This document shows positions 52,876-63,528 of a stretch of DNA of 64,000 nt, piece after piece. Every line of letters begins with the position of its first letter. Within the stretch, counting starts at the first letter, position 1. The DNA lies in NCBI RefSeq assembly GCF_001434255.1, contig NZ_AZEY01000098.1, positions 91,985-155,984 of the forward strand, given 5' to 3'. The stretch is from Lentilactobacillus diolivorans DSM 14421. Lineage in GTDB: Bacteria > Bacillota > Bacilli > Lactobacillales > Lactobacillaceae. The position numbers and the translations under genes were made by a program. Below the pieces are notes generated by a model that was not told where the DNA came from, did no database searches, and saw nothing but the letters and a program-made list of their open reading frames with translations.

Positions 52876-52899
52876 TTATTCTATATGGAGGCTAGTATC

Positions 52900-54318
52900 A
52901 TGAGTTCAAACTCAAATCACGTAGATGCAAATACAGCATCTGCCCAAGCATTATTGGCAAGCGACACGTTGCCATGGCACAGAAAGATTACCTATGGGTT
53001 TACGGATATGTCCGGGAACCTGCTGTACTGTATTATTAGTAGTTACATGCTTTACTTCTTCACCAACGTTTTTGGTCTCTCAGTTGGAACTGCCGGTGTC
53101 TTACTGTTAATCGGCCGGATCTTTGATGCCATTGGTGCACCGGTCATGGGGATCCTGGTTGACCACACCCACAGTAAATATGGTAAGAGTCGTCCTTGGT
53201 TCCTGTGGATGTCATTACCATTTGCCATCTTCGTTTGGCTACTGTTTACCACCCCTGCTTTGAGCGGAACGGCTAAAGTTCTGTATGCCGGTGTGATGTA
53301 CATTTTAGCCGACTTATCATATACGGCAATGTCAACACCAATTACTTCAGTATTGCCAAACTTGACATCTGACACTGACGGCCGGATGCAAGCCAACTCA
53401 ATTCGTTTAGTTCTTGGGAATGTTGGTAACTTCTTCGCTGTAACTTTCATCATTCCATTCGCCGGTGTTTTAGGCAATGGAAACGAACAACGCGGTTGGT
53501 CGTTAGCCGTTGGGGTTTACTCAATCGTTGCCTTTATTCTTTTGATCGTAGCCTTCTTGGATATGCGTGAAAAGAACATCGAAAACGAAAAAGTAATTAG
53601 TATTAAGGAAAGTTTGAAAGCCACAAAGGGTAACTGGCCTTGGGTCTTGATCGTTGTTGCCAACCTTGCTTACTGGACAGCATTTATTGTTCGTAACTCA
53701 TCAATGCCTTACTACTTCCAGTACAATATGGGCAGCAAATCATTAATTTCATTCTTTAACGGTTTCACAATTATCCAGGTTATTGGGATGGCATCTGTTC
53801 CATTCTTCGTTAAATTTATGCACAAGTGGGGCACAACCGTCTTCTTCCTGGCAATGACCATGGTTGGTCAAGCTTGGATGGGCTTTGCCGGTTCAAACAC
53901 GACTTCAGCATTAATTGCTTGGTGTGTGGCATGTATCGGTTCCGGCTCTGCCTGCACGATGTTCTTCGCCATGGTTGGTGACACCGTTGACTTCGGTGAA
54001 TGGAAGACCGGTGTTCGTGCTAACGGGTTCTTAACGGCGATTGGTGCTTCATTCTGTATCCAAATGGGTTCAGGATTCGGTTCATTTATCGCTTCAATGA
54101 TTCTGAGTGCCTTCGGTTTCAACGCTGCTCACGCCACTCAATCTGCTGGTAGTCTTTCAGGAATCAGCTTCACCTTTGTCTGGGTTCCAGTCATCATTTA
54201 CGCAATCAGCTTGATCTTGATGATTGTTTACCGTAAGTGGGAAAATCATGAACCAGTTGTTAAAGCTGATCTTGCAGAACGGAATGCGAAAGCGGAAGCT
54301 GCTGCAGCCAACAACTAA
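52900..54318 (+). CDS. GPH-family sugar:cation symporter
   Basis: A 472-residue, 12-segment transporter. ATG 52900 follows TGGAGG; five upstream codons lack a site. YGFTDMSGNLLYCIISSYML and GRIFDAIGAPVMGILVDHTHSKYGKSRPW are the glycoside-pentoside-hexuronide family motifs. No EIIA-like tail is present. It precedes the GH127 gene by 54 bases, so the imported sugar is probably an arabinofuranosyl disaccharide or arabinoside. Controlled by AraC and CcpA sites upstream. Confidence 0.93.
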   Translation: MSSNSNHVDANTASAQALLASDTLPWHRKITYGFTDMSGNLLYCIISSYMLYFFTNVFGLSVGTAGVLLLIGRIFDAIGAPVMGILVDHTHSKYGKSRPWFLWMSLPFAIFVWLLFTTPALSGTAKVLYAGVMYILADLSYTAMSTPITSVLPNLTSDTDGRMQANSIRLVLGNVGNFFAVTFIIPFAGVLGNGNEQRGWSLAVGVYSIVAFILLIVAFLDMREKNIENEKVISIKESLKATKGNWPWVLIVVANLAYWTAFIVRNSSMPYYFQYNMGSKSLISFFNGFTIIQVIGMASVPFFVKFMHKWGTTVFFLAMTMVGQAWMGFAGSNTTSALIAWCVACIGSGSACTMFFAMVGDTVDFGEWKTGVRANGFLTAIGASFCIQMGSGFGSFIASMILSAFGFNAAHATQSAGSLSGISFTFVWVPVIIYAISLILMIVYRKWENHEPVVKADLAERNAKAEAAAANN

Positions 54319-54372
54319 TCGATTTGTTAATTAAAAACAGTTTAAGTGATATCTTAGGAGGACGACACATTT

Positions 54373-56343
54373 ATGCAAGTTAAAACGACACCCAAATTAG
54401 ATAAGGTGGAAGTTACTTCAGATTTTTGGAAACGTTATCGTGAACTCGTTGTTAAGGAAGTCTTACCATATCAATGGAAAGTGATGAACGACGAAGCCGA
54501 TATTTCAATTGCTGAAGATCCGCAAAACAACGGCCAAGACAAAAATAGTCACGCTGTTGCCAATTTGAAGATTGCTGCCGGCGAAATGAAGGGCCATCAC
54601 TATGGGTTCCCATTCCAAGACACTGATGTGTACAAGTGGTTGGAGGCCGCCGCATATTCATTCGGTTACCATCCCAATCCAGATTTGAAGGAAATTACCG
54701 ATAATTTGGTTGACTTGATCGCCAAGGCGCAAGACGACGACGGTTATTTATCGACTTACTTCCAAATTGATGCTCCGGAACGTAAATTCAAACGATTACA
54801 GCAATCTCACGAATTATATACAATGGGTCACTACATTGAAGCTGGTGTTGCTTATTACAATGCTACCGGTAATGAAAAAGCCTTGGACATTGCTAAACGC
54901 ATGGCTGACTGTATCGACAAGCATTTTGGCCTTGAAGAAGGTAAAATTCCTGGATACGATGGTCACCCTGAAATTGAATTGGCATTGTCACGACTCTATG
55001 AAGTTACCAATGACGAGAAGTATCTTGATTTAGCGCATTACTTCTTAACCCAGCGTGGCCAAGATCCTGCCTTCTTTGAAAAGCAGATCAAAGCTGACGG
55101 TGACAGTACTGATCGTGATTTGATTCCCGGTATGCGTGATTTTCCTCGTGAATATTACTTAGCCGCAGAACCAATCAAGGATCAAAAGGTGCCTCATGGT
55201 CATGCTGTTCGAGTCGTTTATCTTTGCACCGGAATGGCTTACGTTGCCCGTTACACTGGCGATAAAGATTTATTAGCTGCCTGTGACCGCTTCTGGAACG
55301 ATATTGTTAAACGTCAAATGTACATCACTGGTAACATTGGTCAAACCACTACTGGTGAAGCCTTTACCTACGACTATGACTTGCCCAATGATACGGATTA
55401 CGGTGAGACTTGTGCCTCAGTCGGCATGTCATTCTTTGCTCGACAAATGTTGAATATTCATGCTAAGGGCGAGTACGCTGATGTTCTTGAAAAGGAACTC
55501 TTCAACGGCGCTTTAAGCGGGATGTCACTTGATGGTAAACACTTCTTCTATGTTAACCCGTTGGAAGCTGATCCAGCTGCCAGCAAGGGTAACCCAGGCA
55601 AGTCACATATCTTGACTCATCGGGCTGATTGGTTTGGTTGTGCATGCTGCCCTGCCAACCTGGCACGGTTGATCACTTCTGTTGACGAATACCTTTACAC
55701 GGTTGACGAAGACACTATCCTGAGTCACCAATTCATTTCCAATAATGCTGAATTCGACAATGGGGTTAAGATTTCGCAAACTAACCACTTCCCATGGAGC
55801 GGTGATATTCATTACGAAATTGCCAATCCAAACAACGAATCAGTTAAATTGGGCATCCGAATTCCAAGTTGGTCAGTTAACAATTACGACGTTTCAGTTG
55901 ATGGCAAGAAGGCTGATCCTGAACTTAAAGACGGCTTTGTTTACTTCGATGTTGATGGCAAATCATTAACCATTGATTTGACACTTGATATGAGTGTTAA
56001 GTTTATGAAAGCAAACAATCGAGTTAAGGCTGACTTTGGTAAGGTTGCCGTTCAACGGGGACCAGTTGTCTTCGCCGCTGAGCAAACTGATAATGAAGCC
56101 CCACTTTGGGACTACGAAGTCAATACCGACGCTAAACCAAGTTATCACTATGATGATAAATTATTAGACGGTGTTGGTGTTGTCAAAGTAGCTGCCAAGA
56201 AACAAGACCCTGACTCAACAGATGCCCCATTATACACGGAGGTAGCCTCTGAGGATGCAAAGGATGTGGACTTAACCTTAGTTCCGTACTATGCATGGGC
56301 TAACCGTGAAAATGGTCAAATGAGAGTTTGGTTGAATAAGTAA
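54373..56343 (+). CDS. GH127 beta-L-arabinofuranosidase
   Basis: A 656-residue cytoplasmic glycosidase starting after AGGAGG. The alpha/alpha-barrel N-terminal domain includes FPFQDTDVYKWLEAAAYSFG. GETC (Glu near 345, Cys near 347) and CACCPAN (Cys near 425 and 426) match the zinc-binding Glu-x-Cys and Cys-Cys of characterised GH127 enzymes, where Cys acts as the nucleophile. C-terminal beta-domains follow (about 480-656). It should release L-arabinose from beta-arabinofuranosides of hydroxyproline-rich plant glycoproteins; that substrate is inferred from the family. Confidence 0.95.
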   Translation: MQVKTTPKLDKVEVTSDFWKRYRELVVKEVLPYQWKVMNDEADISIAEDPQNNGQDKNSHAVANLKIAAGEMKGHHYGFPFQDTDVYKWLEAAAYSFGYHPNPDLKEITDNLVDLIAKAQDDDGYLSTYFQIDAPERKFKRLQQSHELYTMGHYIEAGVAYYNATGNEKALDIAKRMADCIDKHFGLEEGKIPGYDGHPEIELALSRLYEVTNDEKYLDLAHYFLTQRGQDPAFFEKQIKADGDSTDRDLIPGMRDFPREYYLAAEPIKDQKVPHGHAVRVVYLCTGMAYVARYTGDKDLLAACDRFWNDIVKRQMYITGNIGQTTTGEAFTYDYDLPNDTDYGETCASVGMSFFARQMLNIHAKGEYADVLEKELFNGALSGMSLDGKHFFYVNPLEADPAASKGNPGKSHILTHRADWFGCACCPANLARLITSVDEYLYTVDEDTILSHQFISNNAEFDNGVKISQTNHFPWSGDIHYEIANPNNESVKLGIRIPSWSVNNYDVSVDGKKADPELKDGFVYFDVDGKSLTIDLTLDMSVKFMKANNRVKADFGKVAVQRGPVVFAAEQTDNEAPLWDYEVNTDAKPSYHYDDKLLDGVGVVKVAAKKQDPDSTDAPLYTEVASEDAKDVDLTLVPYYAWANRENGQMRVWLNK

Positions 56344-56369
56344 TCTGATTGTCATATCAAATCATTAAG

Positions 56370-56414
56370 AAGGGGGGATGGGAGATTGAACGCGTCTTCC
56401 ATTCCCCCTTTTTG
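56370..56414 (+). terminator. Terminator of the arabinoside operon
   Basis: AAGGGGGGATGGGAGA pairs with TCTTCCATTCCCCCTT, then TTTG. Confidence 0.88.
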
Positions 56415-56606
56415 TATCAGATGTTCAGTGTTAGAAGAAGGCAGGATTGGCATTTAAAAGTGACCATTCTAATCTTGTAAAGATGGTTACTGAGCTCGTT
56501 AGAAAGATCAAAGTAGTTGTTGATTGATCGGATTAATTTTGAGAGCTGCTGGAATTGTTTAGATTGTTAAACCAATGACGAAGCTTCTTCTTGAGTTTCA
56601 AAAAGG

Positions 56607-56636
56607 TTGAAACCTAATAACACCTCATGTTACACT
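56607..56636 (+). promoter_or_regulatory. Promoter of the candidate small RNA
   Basis: TTGAAA at 56607 and TACACT at 56631 with an 18-base spacer; predicted start near 56643. Confidence 0.55.
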
Positions 56637-56642
56637 ATTAAA

Positions 56643-56767
56643 AAGTTATCAATCGAATAAGTAAACGCTATTTCTGACATGGCGTTTCGAAACCCCATTC
56701 GATCTTATTCGAGATAATATTTGAGCTTTGCAAAGTAGATGATGCTATTTTGCAAAGCTTTTTTATT
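56643..56767 (+). ncRNA. Candidate independent small RNA with three-way junction and terminator
   Basis: About 125 nt with no ORF. The closing helix pairs GTTATC (56645) plus TCGAATAAG (56653) with CTTATTCGA (56704) plus GATAAT (56713): 15 pairs with a two-base bulge. Inside are a 9-pair hairpin, AAACGCTAT/ATGGCGTTT with a 7-base loop, and a 4-pair hairpin, CGAA/TTCG with loop ACCCCA. The terminator GCTTTGCAAA (56725)/TTTTGCAAAGC (56749) then runs into TTTTTT. The CCCC loop could pair with GGGG-type ribosome sites. It does not match riboswitch patterns I know. The neighbouring gapN gene has its own promoter. Confidence 0.6.
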
Positions 56768-56890
56768 TTGAAAACTAAGTTGTGTTTATTCAGAGACATT
56801 TTCACAAAAATCAGGAAAACAATTTCAACTGTAGATCTTTCTGATTAATGGTTATAGGGTGTCAAATGAGCTGGTATATCACATTTTCAG

Positions 56891-56919
56891 TTGACTTTCA
56901 TAAATGAGGACACTATAAT
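56891..56919 (+). promoter_or_regulatory. Promoter of the GapN-type gene
   Basis: TTGACT, 17-base spacer, TATAAT: an excellent sigma-A match, downstream of the small-RNA terminator. Confidence 0.85.
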
Positions 56920-56996
56920 TTCTAGTTAAACGACTAATGAAAGCGGGATGAAAATACCTTGATTTAGTCAAAAATTATGAAAAAGAGGTTGATTGA

Positions 56997-58436
56997 ATGG
57001 ATGTCTTAACGACATATCAAGCATATTTAGCTGGTAACTGGCAAGACAGTGATTCTAAACGAACGATTGAAATTGTTTCGCCATGGCAGCATCAGCCAAT
57101 TGGGCGAGTCCAAGCAGTTACCCAAGACGAAGTTGATCAAGCAATTCAGCAAGCTCAAAAAGCGCAACCTGCATGGGCCTCATTGTCACTTGGCGAGCGC
57201 GGCGCCTATTTAAACCGTTGGGCAGATCATTTAGATCAATCCGCCGATGATCTGGCAATCTCTGTAATGAATGAAGTTGGTAAAAACTATGATGACGCTA
57301 AGAAGGAAGTTCTTAGGACAGTTGATTTAATCAGATATACAGTTCAAGAGGCATTGCATATGCATGGTCAAAGTGTCCGTGGGGATGGCTTTCCCGGTGG
57401 CTCAAAAGAAAAATTGGGGATTGTTGAACGAGTCCCATTAGGCGTTGTTTTGGCAATTTCACCGTTTAATTACCCTGTGAATTTATCAGCATCTAAGATT
57501 GCACCAGCGCTGATGGCTGGTAACGCAGTGATTTTCAAACCAGCAACCCAGGGATCAATTAGTGGTATTAAAATGATTGAAACGCTTGATCAAGCTGGCC
57601 TTCCTAAGGGTTTGATTAGTTTATTAACTGGACATGGTTCAGAAATTGGGGACTATTTGATTGAACATCCGGGTATTAATATGGTTAGTTTCACTGGCAG
57701 TACCCAAACTGGAAAGCATCTTTCAGAAAAGTCAATTATGGTCCCAATGGTCTTGGAACTTGGTGGCAAGGATCCGGCCATTGTTTGCGAGGATGCCGAT
57801 TTAGATGTAACGGCTAAAAATATTATTGGCGGTGCTTTTGCTTATTCAGGTCAGCGCTGTACGGCCGTGAAACGGGTATTGGTTAATGATCAGGTTGCTG
57901 ATAAATTAGTTGAGAAACTTAAGTCAGGCGTTGAAGGTTTATCCGTTGGGAATCCAGACGAAGACAATACAATTGTCCCGTTGATTGATGATAAATCAGC
58001 GGACTTTGTTCAAAGGTTAATCGACGATGCATTGGGCAAGGGTGCAACACTTGTAACAGGAAATCATCGTCAGGAAAATTTATTGGCACCAATATTATTG
58101 GACCATGTCACCCAAGATATGGATGTTGCTTGGGTTGAGCCGTTTGGGCCGGTGCTACCTATTATCCGGGTTCATTCTGATGAGGAAGCGCTCCGAATTG
58201 CTAATAAATCGCAGTTCGGCTTGCAGGCTAGCGTGTTTACCAAAGATTTAGATGAGGCTTTGGAACTTGCAGGGAAGCTTCAAGTTGGAACTGTCCAAGT
58301 AAATGGTCGACCACAAAGAGGACCTGATAATTTTCCGTTTCTAGGGGTTAAGGCATCTGGAATGGGGACTCAAGGTGTTCATAATAGTATCTTATCGATG
58401 TCACGGGAAAAATTAACCGTTATGAATTTAAAGTAG
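56997..58436 (+). CDS. gapN: NADP-dependent non-phosphorylating glyceraldehyde-3-phosphate dehydrogenase-like aldehyde dehydrogenase
   Basis: A 479-residue aldehyde-dehydrogenase superfamily protein. ISPFNYPVNLSASKIAPALM (about 156-175) and MVSFTGSTQTGK frame the NADP site, VLELGGKDPAIV holds the catalytic Glu (near 254), and YSGQRCTAVKRVLV the nucleophile Cys (near 288). The C-terminal QVNGRPQRGPDNFPFLGVKASG resembles GapN, which oxidises glyceraldehyde-3-phosphate to 3-phosphoglycerate while making NADPH. Other aldehyde specificity is possible. Single gene with a strong promoter. Confidence 0.88.
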   Translation: MDVLTTYQAYLAGNWQDSDSKRTIEIVSPWQHQPIGRVQAVTQDEVDQAIQQAQKAQPAWASLSLGERGAYLNRWADHLDQSADDLAISVMNEVGKNYDDAKKEVLRTVDLIRYTVQEALHMHGQSVRGDGFPGGSKEKLGIVERVPLGVVLAISPFNYPVNLSASKIAPALMAGNAVIFKPATQGSISGIKMIETLDQAGLPKGLISLLTGHGSEIGDYLIEHPGINMVSFTGSTQTGKHLSEKSIMVPMVLELGGKDPAIVCEDADLDVTAKNIIGGAFAYSGQRCTAVKRVLVNDQVADKLVEKLKSGVEGLSVGNPDEDNTIVPLIDDKSADFVQRLIDDALGKGATLVTGNHRQENLLAPILLDHVTQDMDVAWVEPFGPVLPIIRVHSDEEALRIANKSQFGLQASVFTKDLDEALELAGKLQVGTVQVNGRPQRGPDNFPFLGVKASGMGTQGVHNSILSMSREKLTVMNLK

Positions 58437-58725
58437 GATTTTCCAGGACGATTGCTATTGGTAAGTAGGGTGAAATTGATTTATCATTGACTTTCCCTAA
58501 ATAATTTGAATATGATTGTTGTTAGCTAGGCTCTGAAAATTAATCTAATATTGATTTTCAAAGCCTATTTTCATAAATAAACGGTTCCAAAACACCGTGA
58601 TAACGCTTTATTAGGTTCTTTTAAAAAAATAGTTATTTAATCTTTCTTTCGCTTTCATTTTGGCTTACAATGTTTTTGATCTTTAAAGATATGTTGTGGG
58701 TGGATTGAACTGGGAGGATAAAAGG

Positions 58726-59913
58726 ATGCAAAAGAAATCAGGAATGATGGCATTTTCACTATTAGCGTTGTCGTTATTGCCAATGTCAACTGGTGCAACG
58801 GCTGCAACAATTCCGGACTTGATGAAAACATTTCCAAGCATGACACAAGAAACGGCAGAATTAACCGTAACAATGCCATCTTTCACAATGGCTTTAGCGA
58901 TTGTGATAAGTAGTTTTATGGTAAAACGCTGGGGAACAAAGAAACTTGTGCTTACCGGCACAGCTTTAACAGCGGTTGGTGCTCTGGCTTCAATGCTGGC
59001 ACCAAATGTTTTGATTCTGCTTGCTGCCAGAGCCGTGATGGGAGCTGGGATCGGTCTATTTAACGCGCTTTGTATCAGTTTAATTGATCTACTATATACT
59101 GGGCAGCAACGTGAACGTTTACTAGGCTTTCAAAATACGTTTCAAGGACTGGGTGCCGCTGGTGGTGCATTGATTGTTGGCCTTATTTTAATGAATACGA
59201 GCTGGAAGATGGCATTTTCCTTCTATTTAATTAGCATTCCAATATTCCTTCTATATTTAATATTTGTTCCCGAGGTTCGGTATGATGCACCCGATGTTAA
59301 AGAAACAGTCTCCGTGAATGAGAAGGTGACAACGGCATCAAAAGTTCAATTTGGTTATTATTGGATTGTCTTATTTATTGTGATGGTGTTCTATATGACG
59401 GTTAATGTTAAGATTCCGAGTTATATTTTGAACAATCATTTTGGCCCATTAGCCGTTGGATCAAGCGCGGTGGTCATGATGTCGGTTGGAACGATTATTG
59501 GCGGTTTAATTTATGGTATTTTCTATGAAATTGCTAAAAAATATACATTGCTGTTGGCGATTGTGATCGAGGCTGTCAGCGTCTTTACAATTAGCGCCGC
59601 CGATTCATCGATTGCCTGTTTTGTGGGTGCCATTGGGGTTGGCTTTAGCTTCGGCCTATTTATTCCGTTTATCTTTTCCAAGGGACTTTCCTTTGTTCCT
59701 AAAAAGTATGGGAATGATGCCAGCACGATTTTAATGATTGCGACCAATTCGGCGAACTTCCTCTGCCCGTATGTTGGCAAATTAATTAATGTTGGTGGGA
59801 CGGATCAAAGCTTGTTTATGGTTTCAGGCATTATTGCCTCGGTGGTTGCAATGATTGAACTAATTAAACTCTTGAGTGGGCACCGGATGGCTGCTTTACG
59901 GCAGGAAATATAG
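58726..59913 (+). CDS. MFS transporter (12-segment, Cmx/CynX-like)
   Basis: A 395-residue protein; ATG 58726 (MQKKSGMMAFSLLALSL) follows GGGAGG. It has about 12 membrane segments. MSTGATAATIPDLMKTFPSM near the first helix and FQNTFQGLGAAGGALIVGL (segment 5) fit drug/metabolite exporters of the DHA1 or CP type. It lies 290 bases after gapN and is not clearly in an operon. Substrate unknown. Confidence 0.85.
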   Translation: MQKKSGMMAFSLLALSLLPMSTGATAATIPDLMKTFPSMTQETAELTVTMPSFTMALAIVISSFMVKRWGTKKLVLTGTALTAVGALASMLAPNVLILLAARAVMGAGIGLFNALCISLIDLLYTGQQRERLLGFQNTFQGLGAAGGALIVGLILMNTSWKMAFSFYLISIPIFLLYLIFVPEVRYDAPDVKETVSVNEKVTTASKVQFGYYWIVLFIVMVFYMTVNVKIPSYILNNHFGPLAVGSSAVVMMSVGTIIGGLIYGIFYEIAKKYTLLLAIVIEAVSVFTISAADSSIACFVGAIGVGFSFGLFIPFIFSKGLSFVPKKYGNDASTILMIATNSANFLCPYVGKLINVGGTDQSLFMVSGIIASVVAMIELIKLLSGHRMAALRQEI

Positions 59914-59998
59914 ATATAAACCAAGAGATAAAAATCAAAATGGATGGATTAGATGATCAGCTGCTATCGACGAGATCAATCCACGATTATTTCAAAAA

Positions 59999-60070
59999 AT
60001 CAGAGCGGGACAAAAGGCGCTTAACTTCCGGCCGTGTTTTTACTTGGTAATAATCGTGTTTACACTAACA
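59999..60070. repeat. Intergenic repeat family A, copy 4 (half element)
   Basis: The left arm GGGACAAAAGGCGCTTAACT and core TTCCGGCCGTG are present, then on the other strand ACGATTATTACC. The right palindromic arm seen in copies 1 and 3 is missing. It fills part of the 402-bp gap 59914-60315. Confidence 0.65.
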
Positions 60071-60112
60071 GAGACTGGGCAAAATGACTATTGTCCCAGT
60101 CTCATCTTTTTT
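60071..60112. terminator. Terminator hairpin, part of repeat A copy 4
   Basis: GAGACTGGGCAA is inverted against TTGTCCCAGTCTC and followed by a T-rich run. Same design as the hairpins at 2780 and 6541. Confidence 0.8.
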
Positions 60113-60274
60113 ATTTTCCTAAAATTTTTACATGTGTTGTTATCAGATTGAAACCTTACAAACCGGTGCTTTTCTTTACTGAATTGATATTATCCCAATT
60201 AAATCACTAATTAAAATCATTAAAATAGTAAAACTGTGTTGAAATTTAGTAAAATAAGCAGTATTCTTTAATTG

Positions 60275-60288
60275 TTGAAGCGCTTACA
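60275..60288 (+). promoter_or_regulatory. Cre-like site before the DUF2264 gene
   Basis: TTGAAGCGCTTACA, about 12 of 14 consensus positions, 28 bases before the start codon. Confidence 0.6.
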
Positions 60289-60315
60289 AAAATAATCAAA
60301 CGAGGTGAATTTTAA

Positions 60316-62202
60316 TTGAAACGCAAATTATTTAACGAACAAATTAAAGATAATCCGTTGCGCAGTAAAGCTGATGTCAAAGCAGCTTTAACTGATATTT
60401 TGGCACCGGCAATGACTGTTCTGGCTCAACAGAAACAAAAGGGCCGCTTCCGAATGAGCGACAGTGGTGCGGTATATATTCAAGAAAAAACTGAAATTGA
60501 AGGATTCATGCGTCTTCTCTGGGGACTAGGCCCCTATTTTAGTGACAGGGAGCGTATTTATGAACATCCGGATTGGTATGAACTAACCACGGAAGGTATT
60601 TTAGCGGGAACTGACCCCGATTCGCCCGACTATTGGGGTGGCGAGTTAGGTGACTATGATCAACTATTTGTTGAAATGGGTGCCTTAACTGCCTTCTTAT
60701 ATGAAACCAAATCGACCTTCTGGGATCAAATGTCTACTGTTCAGCAGAAACGAATTGTGGATTGGATGGATCAGGTTAATCATAAGACAATTCCAAAAAC
60801 AAACTGGCTATTTTTCCGAGCAATGGTTAATCAATTTATCACTGACTCAGGATATCACGATAATCAGAAGTTGATTGACGATGATTATGCCATCACAAAT
60901 CCACAATATTTAGGCCATGGCTGGTCATATGATGGCTATGTTAACCAAATTGATAACTATATTCCATTTGCCTATCAGTTCTTTACAATTTTAACTGTTG
61001 GGTTGGCCAAAACAGATAACAAACAGGCCAAACTACTGAAAGAACGTGCTAAAGCATTCGTGCCAAGCTATGCCAACTGGTTCGCAAAGGATGGCGCAGC
61101 GCTTCCATTTGGACGCAGTTTGGATTATCGATTCGCCCAAGCAGCATTTTGGGCTGCCTATGCTTATGCGCACGTTGATCTACCGGATGGTTATACGCTA
61201 GGTGATATTAAACATCTATTGTTGCAGAATTTACGTTGGTGGTTCCGGCAGAATATTTTTCAAACCGATGGGCTGATTCCGATTGGGTATTCATATCCAA
61301 ATATGAATTTTGCTGAAGGATACAATGGTCCGGCCTCTGCTTACTGGGCGTTAAAGACGTTTATTTTCTTCGCATTACCGGACGATGATCCATTTTGGAC
61401 AACTAAGGAAAGCGATGACTTTAAGTTTGAGCCTTTGAAGAAGCAACCCGAACCCAGGATGTTAATTGCCCACAGCAAAACTGGTTTGGAGGTTCAATCA
61501 TTTACAGCTGGGCAACACTCACATGAACATGCTCATGGTGAAGCAAAATATGAAAAGTATGTTTATTCAACGACGTTTGGTTTTAGCACGCCTAAAGGGT
61601 CGGTATTGCTGAAACAGGGGGCTTATGATAATACGTTAGCGGTTTCCGAAACGGAGAATTTCTGGCGGACAGCGTTCAAATATGAAGATTATGCGATTCA
61701 TGATGATTATGTTTACAGTGATTGGAAGCCATGGGACGATGTTGAGATTAAAAACTTTGTTGTACCATCAATGCCTTGGCATGTTCGGGTTCATAAAATT
61801 GATACCAAGCGGACAGTTCATTTAGCAGAAGGCGGTTTTGCGGCGCCAGACTATGGGACGGACAATCAAAAAGAAATTTCGACCAATATTAATAATGCCA
61901 TTTTTTACAGGACTGAGGTTGGGATTACCGGAATAATCGGGTTATCCAAGGAACTTAAAGCCGAATTATCGGTTCCTGAGCCTAACACGAATATTCTTTT
62001 TCCTAAAACAAAGATTCCTTTACAAACTGGTGTCCTAAAACCAGGCAAGTATACACTGGTTTCACTTTATTTAGGTGATCGCGAACTTGAAAGCCTTGAT
62101 GAAAACGGGAACTTAATCATTCCGAAAATTCAATTAAATGGCAATCAGCTTTCAATTTCAATTAAAAATCATACCTCATCAATAATGCTAGCTGAATTTT
62201 AG
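60316..62202 (+). CDS. DUF2264 domain protein (GH154-like)
   Basis: A 628-residue cytoplasmic protein starting at TTG 60316, about nine bases after GAGGTG. The N-terminal 400 residues are an alpha-helical barrel pattern (FMRLLWGLGPYFSDRERIYE, then NWLFFRAMVNQFITDSG, GHGWSYDGYVNQIDNYIPFA and RSLDYRFAQAAFWAAYAYA) with conserved acidic and Trp residues, as in DUF2264. The C-terminal part is beta-rich. Some DUF2264 proteins are glycosidases (family GH154, beta-glucuronidase in Bacteroides), so a role on plant or uronic-acid oligosaccharides is plausible but not shown. It is under cre control and followed by a LacI regulator. Confidence 0.82.
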   Translation: MKRKLFNEQIKDNPLRSKADVKAALTDILAPAMTVLAQQKQKGRFRMSDSGAVYIQEKTEIEGFMRLLWGLGPYFSDRERIYEHPDWYELTTEGILAGTDPDSPDYWGGELGDYDQLFVEMGALTAFLYETKSTFWDQMSTVQQKRIVDWMDQVNHKTIPKTNWLFFRAMVNQFITDSGYHDNQKLIDDDYAITNPQYLGHGWSYDGYVNQIDNYIPFAYQFFTILTVGLAKTDNKQAKLLKERAKAFVPSYANWFAKDGAALPFGRSLDYRFAQAAFWAAYAYAHVDLPDGYTLGDIKHLLLQNLRWWFRQNIFQTDGLIPIGYSYPNMNFAEGYNGPASAYWALKTFIFFALPDDDPFWTTKESDDFKFEPLKKQPEPRMLIAHSKTGLEVQSFTAGQHSHEHAHGEAKYEKYVYSTTFGFSTPKGSVLLKQGAYDNTLAVSETENFWRTAFKYEDYAIHDDYVYSDWKPWDDVEIKNFVVPSMPWHVRVHKIDTKRTVHLAEGGFAAPDYGTDNQKEISTNINNAIFYRTEVGITGIIGLSKELKAELSVPEPNTNILFPKTKIPLQTGVLKPGKYTLVSLYLGDRELESLDENGNLIIPKIQLNGNQLSISIKNHTSSIMLAEF

Positions 62203-62253
62203 AAGCGGTTTGGTAGTTGTAATGATTGGAAAATAAGTTTGTGTGAGACTCTT

Positions 62254-62308
62254 AATGAGTGCTAATCCTTTACCTAAGTATTTTTAAAGGGTTGGGACTC
62301 ATTTTTTA
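62254..62308 (+). terminator. Terminator after the DUF2264 gene
   Basis: AATGAGT and AATCCTTTA pair with AAAGGGTT and ACTCATT, followed by TTTTT. Confidence 0.75.
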
Positions 62309-62469
62309 CATATGTTGGCGCTATTTGATTGATCCACTTTAATTATCGACATAGTTGTTTATTGCGATTAGTCCAAGTGTTACACTAAATTAGTATAGAT
62401 TTAGGCACAATTTTAGCGAATAACCATTTCTAAAGTGGGAAGTTTTACCAAATGAATATTAATGGGTGA

Positions 62470-63471
<1,002 letters not shown>

Positions 63472-63488
63472 TTTATCTACTTTTAGTG

Positions 63489-63528
63489 AAAAGTCCGGTT
63501 TTCGAAAATCGCAAACCGGACTTTTTTA
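63489..63528 (+). terminator. Terminator after the LacI gene
   Basis: AAAAGTCCGGTTT pairs with AAACCGGACTTTT, then T residues. The rest of the 375-bp gap holds the promoter and cre sites of the next gene. Confidence 0.9.

Noticed and set aside
56643..56767. Purine-type riboswitch for the three-way junction RNA
   Set aside because: The junction lacks the conserved purine-riboswitch junction bases and loop-loop bases, and a separate promoter for gapN lies downstream of its terminator.
56936..56951. Cre-like TGAAAGCGGGATGA before gapN
   Set aside because: It misses the right half of the consensus, unlike the other cre boxes in the window.
58648..58663. Cre-like sequence (minus strand TGAAAGCGAAAGAA) before the MFS gene at 58726
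   Set aside because: Only the left half fits the consensus; too weak to list.
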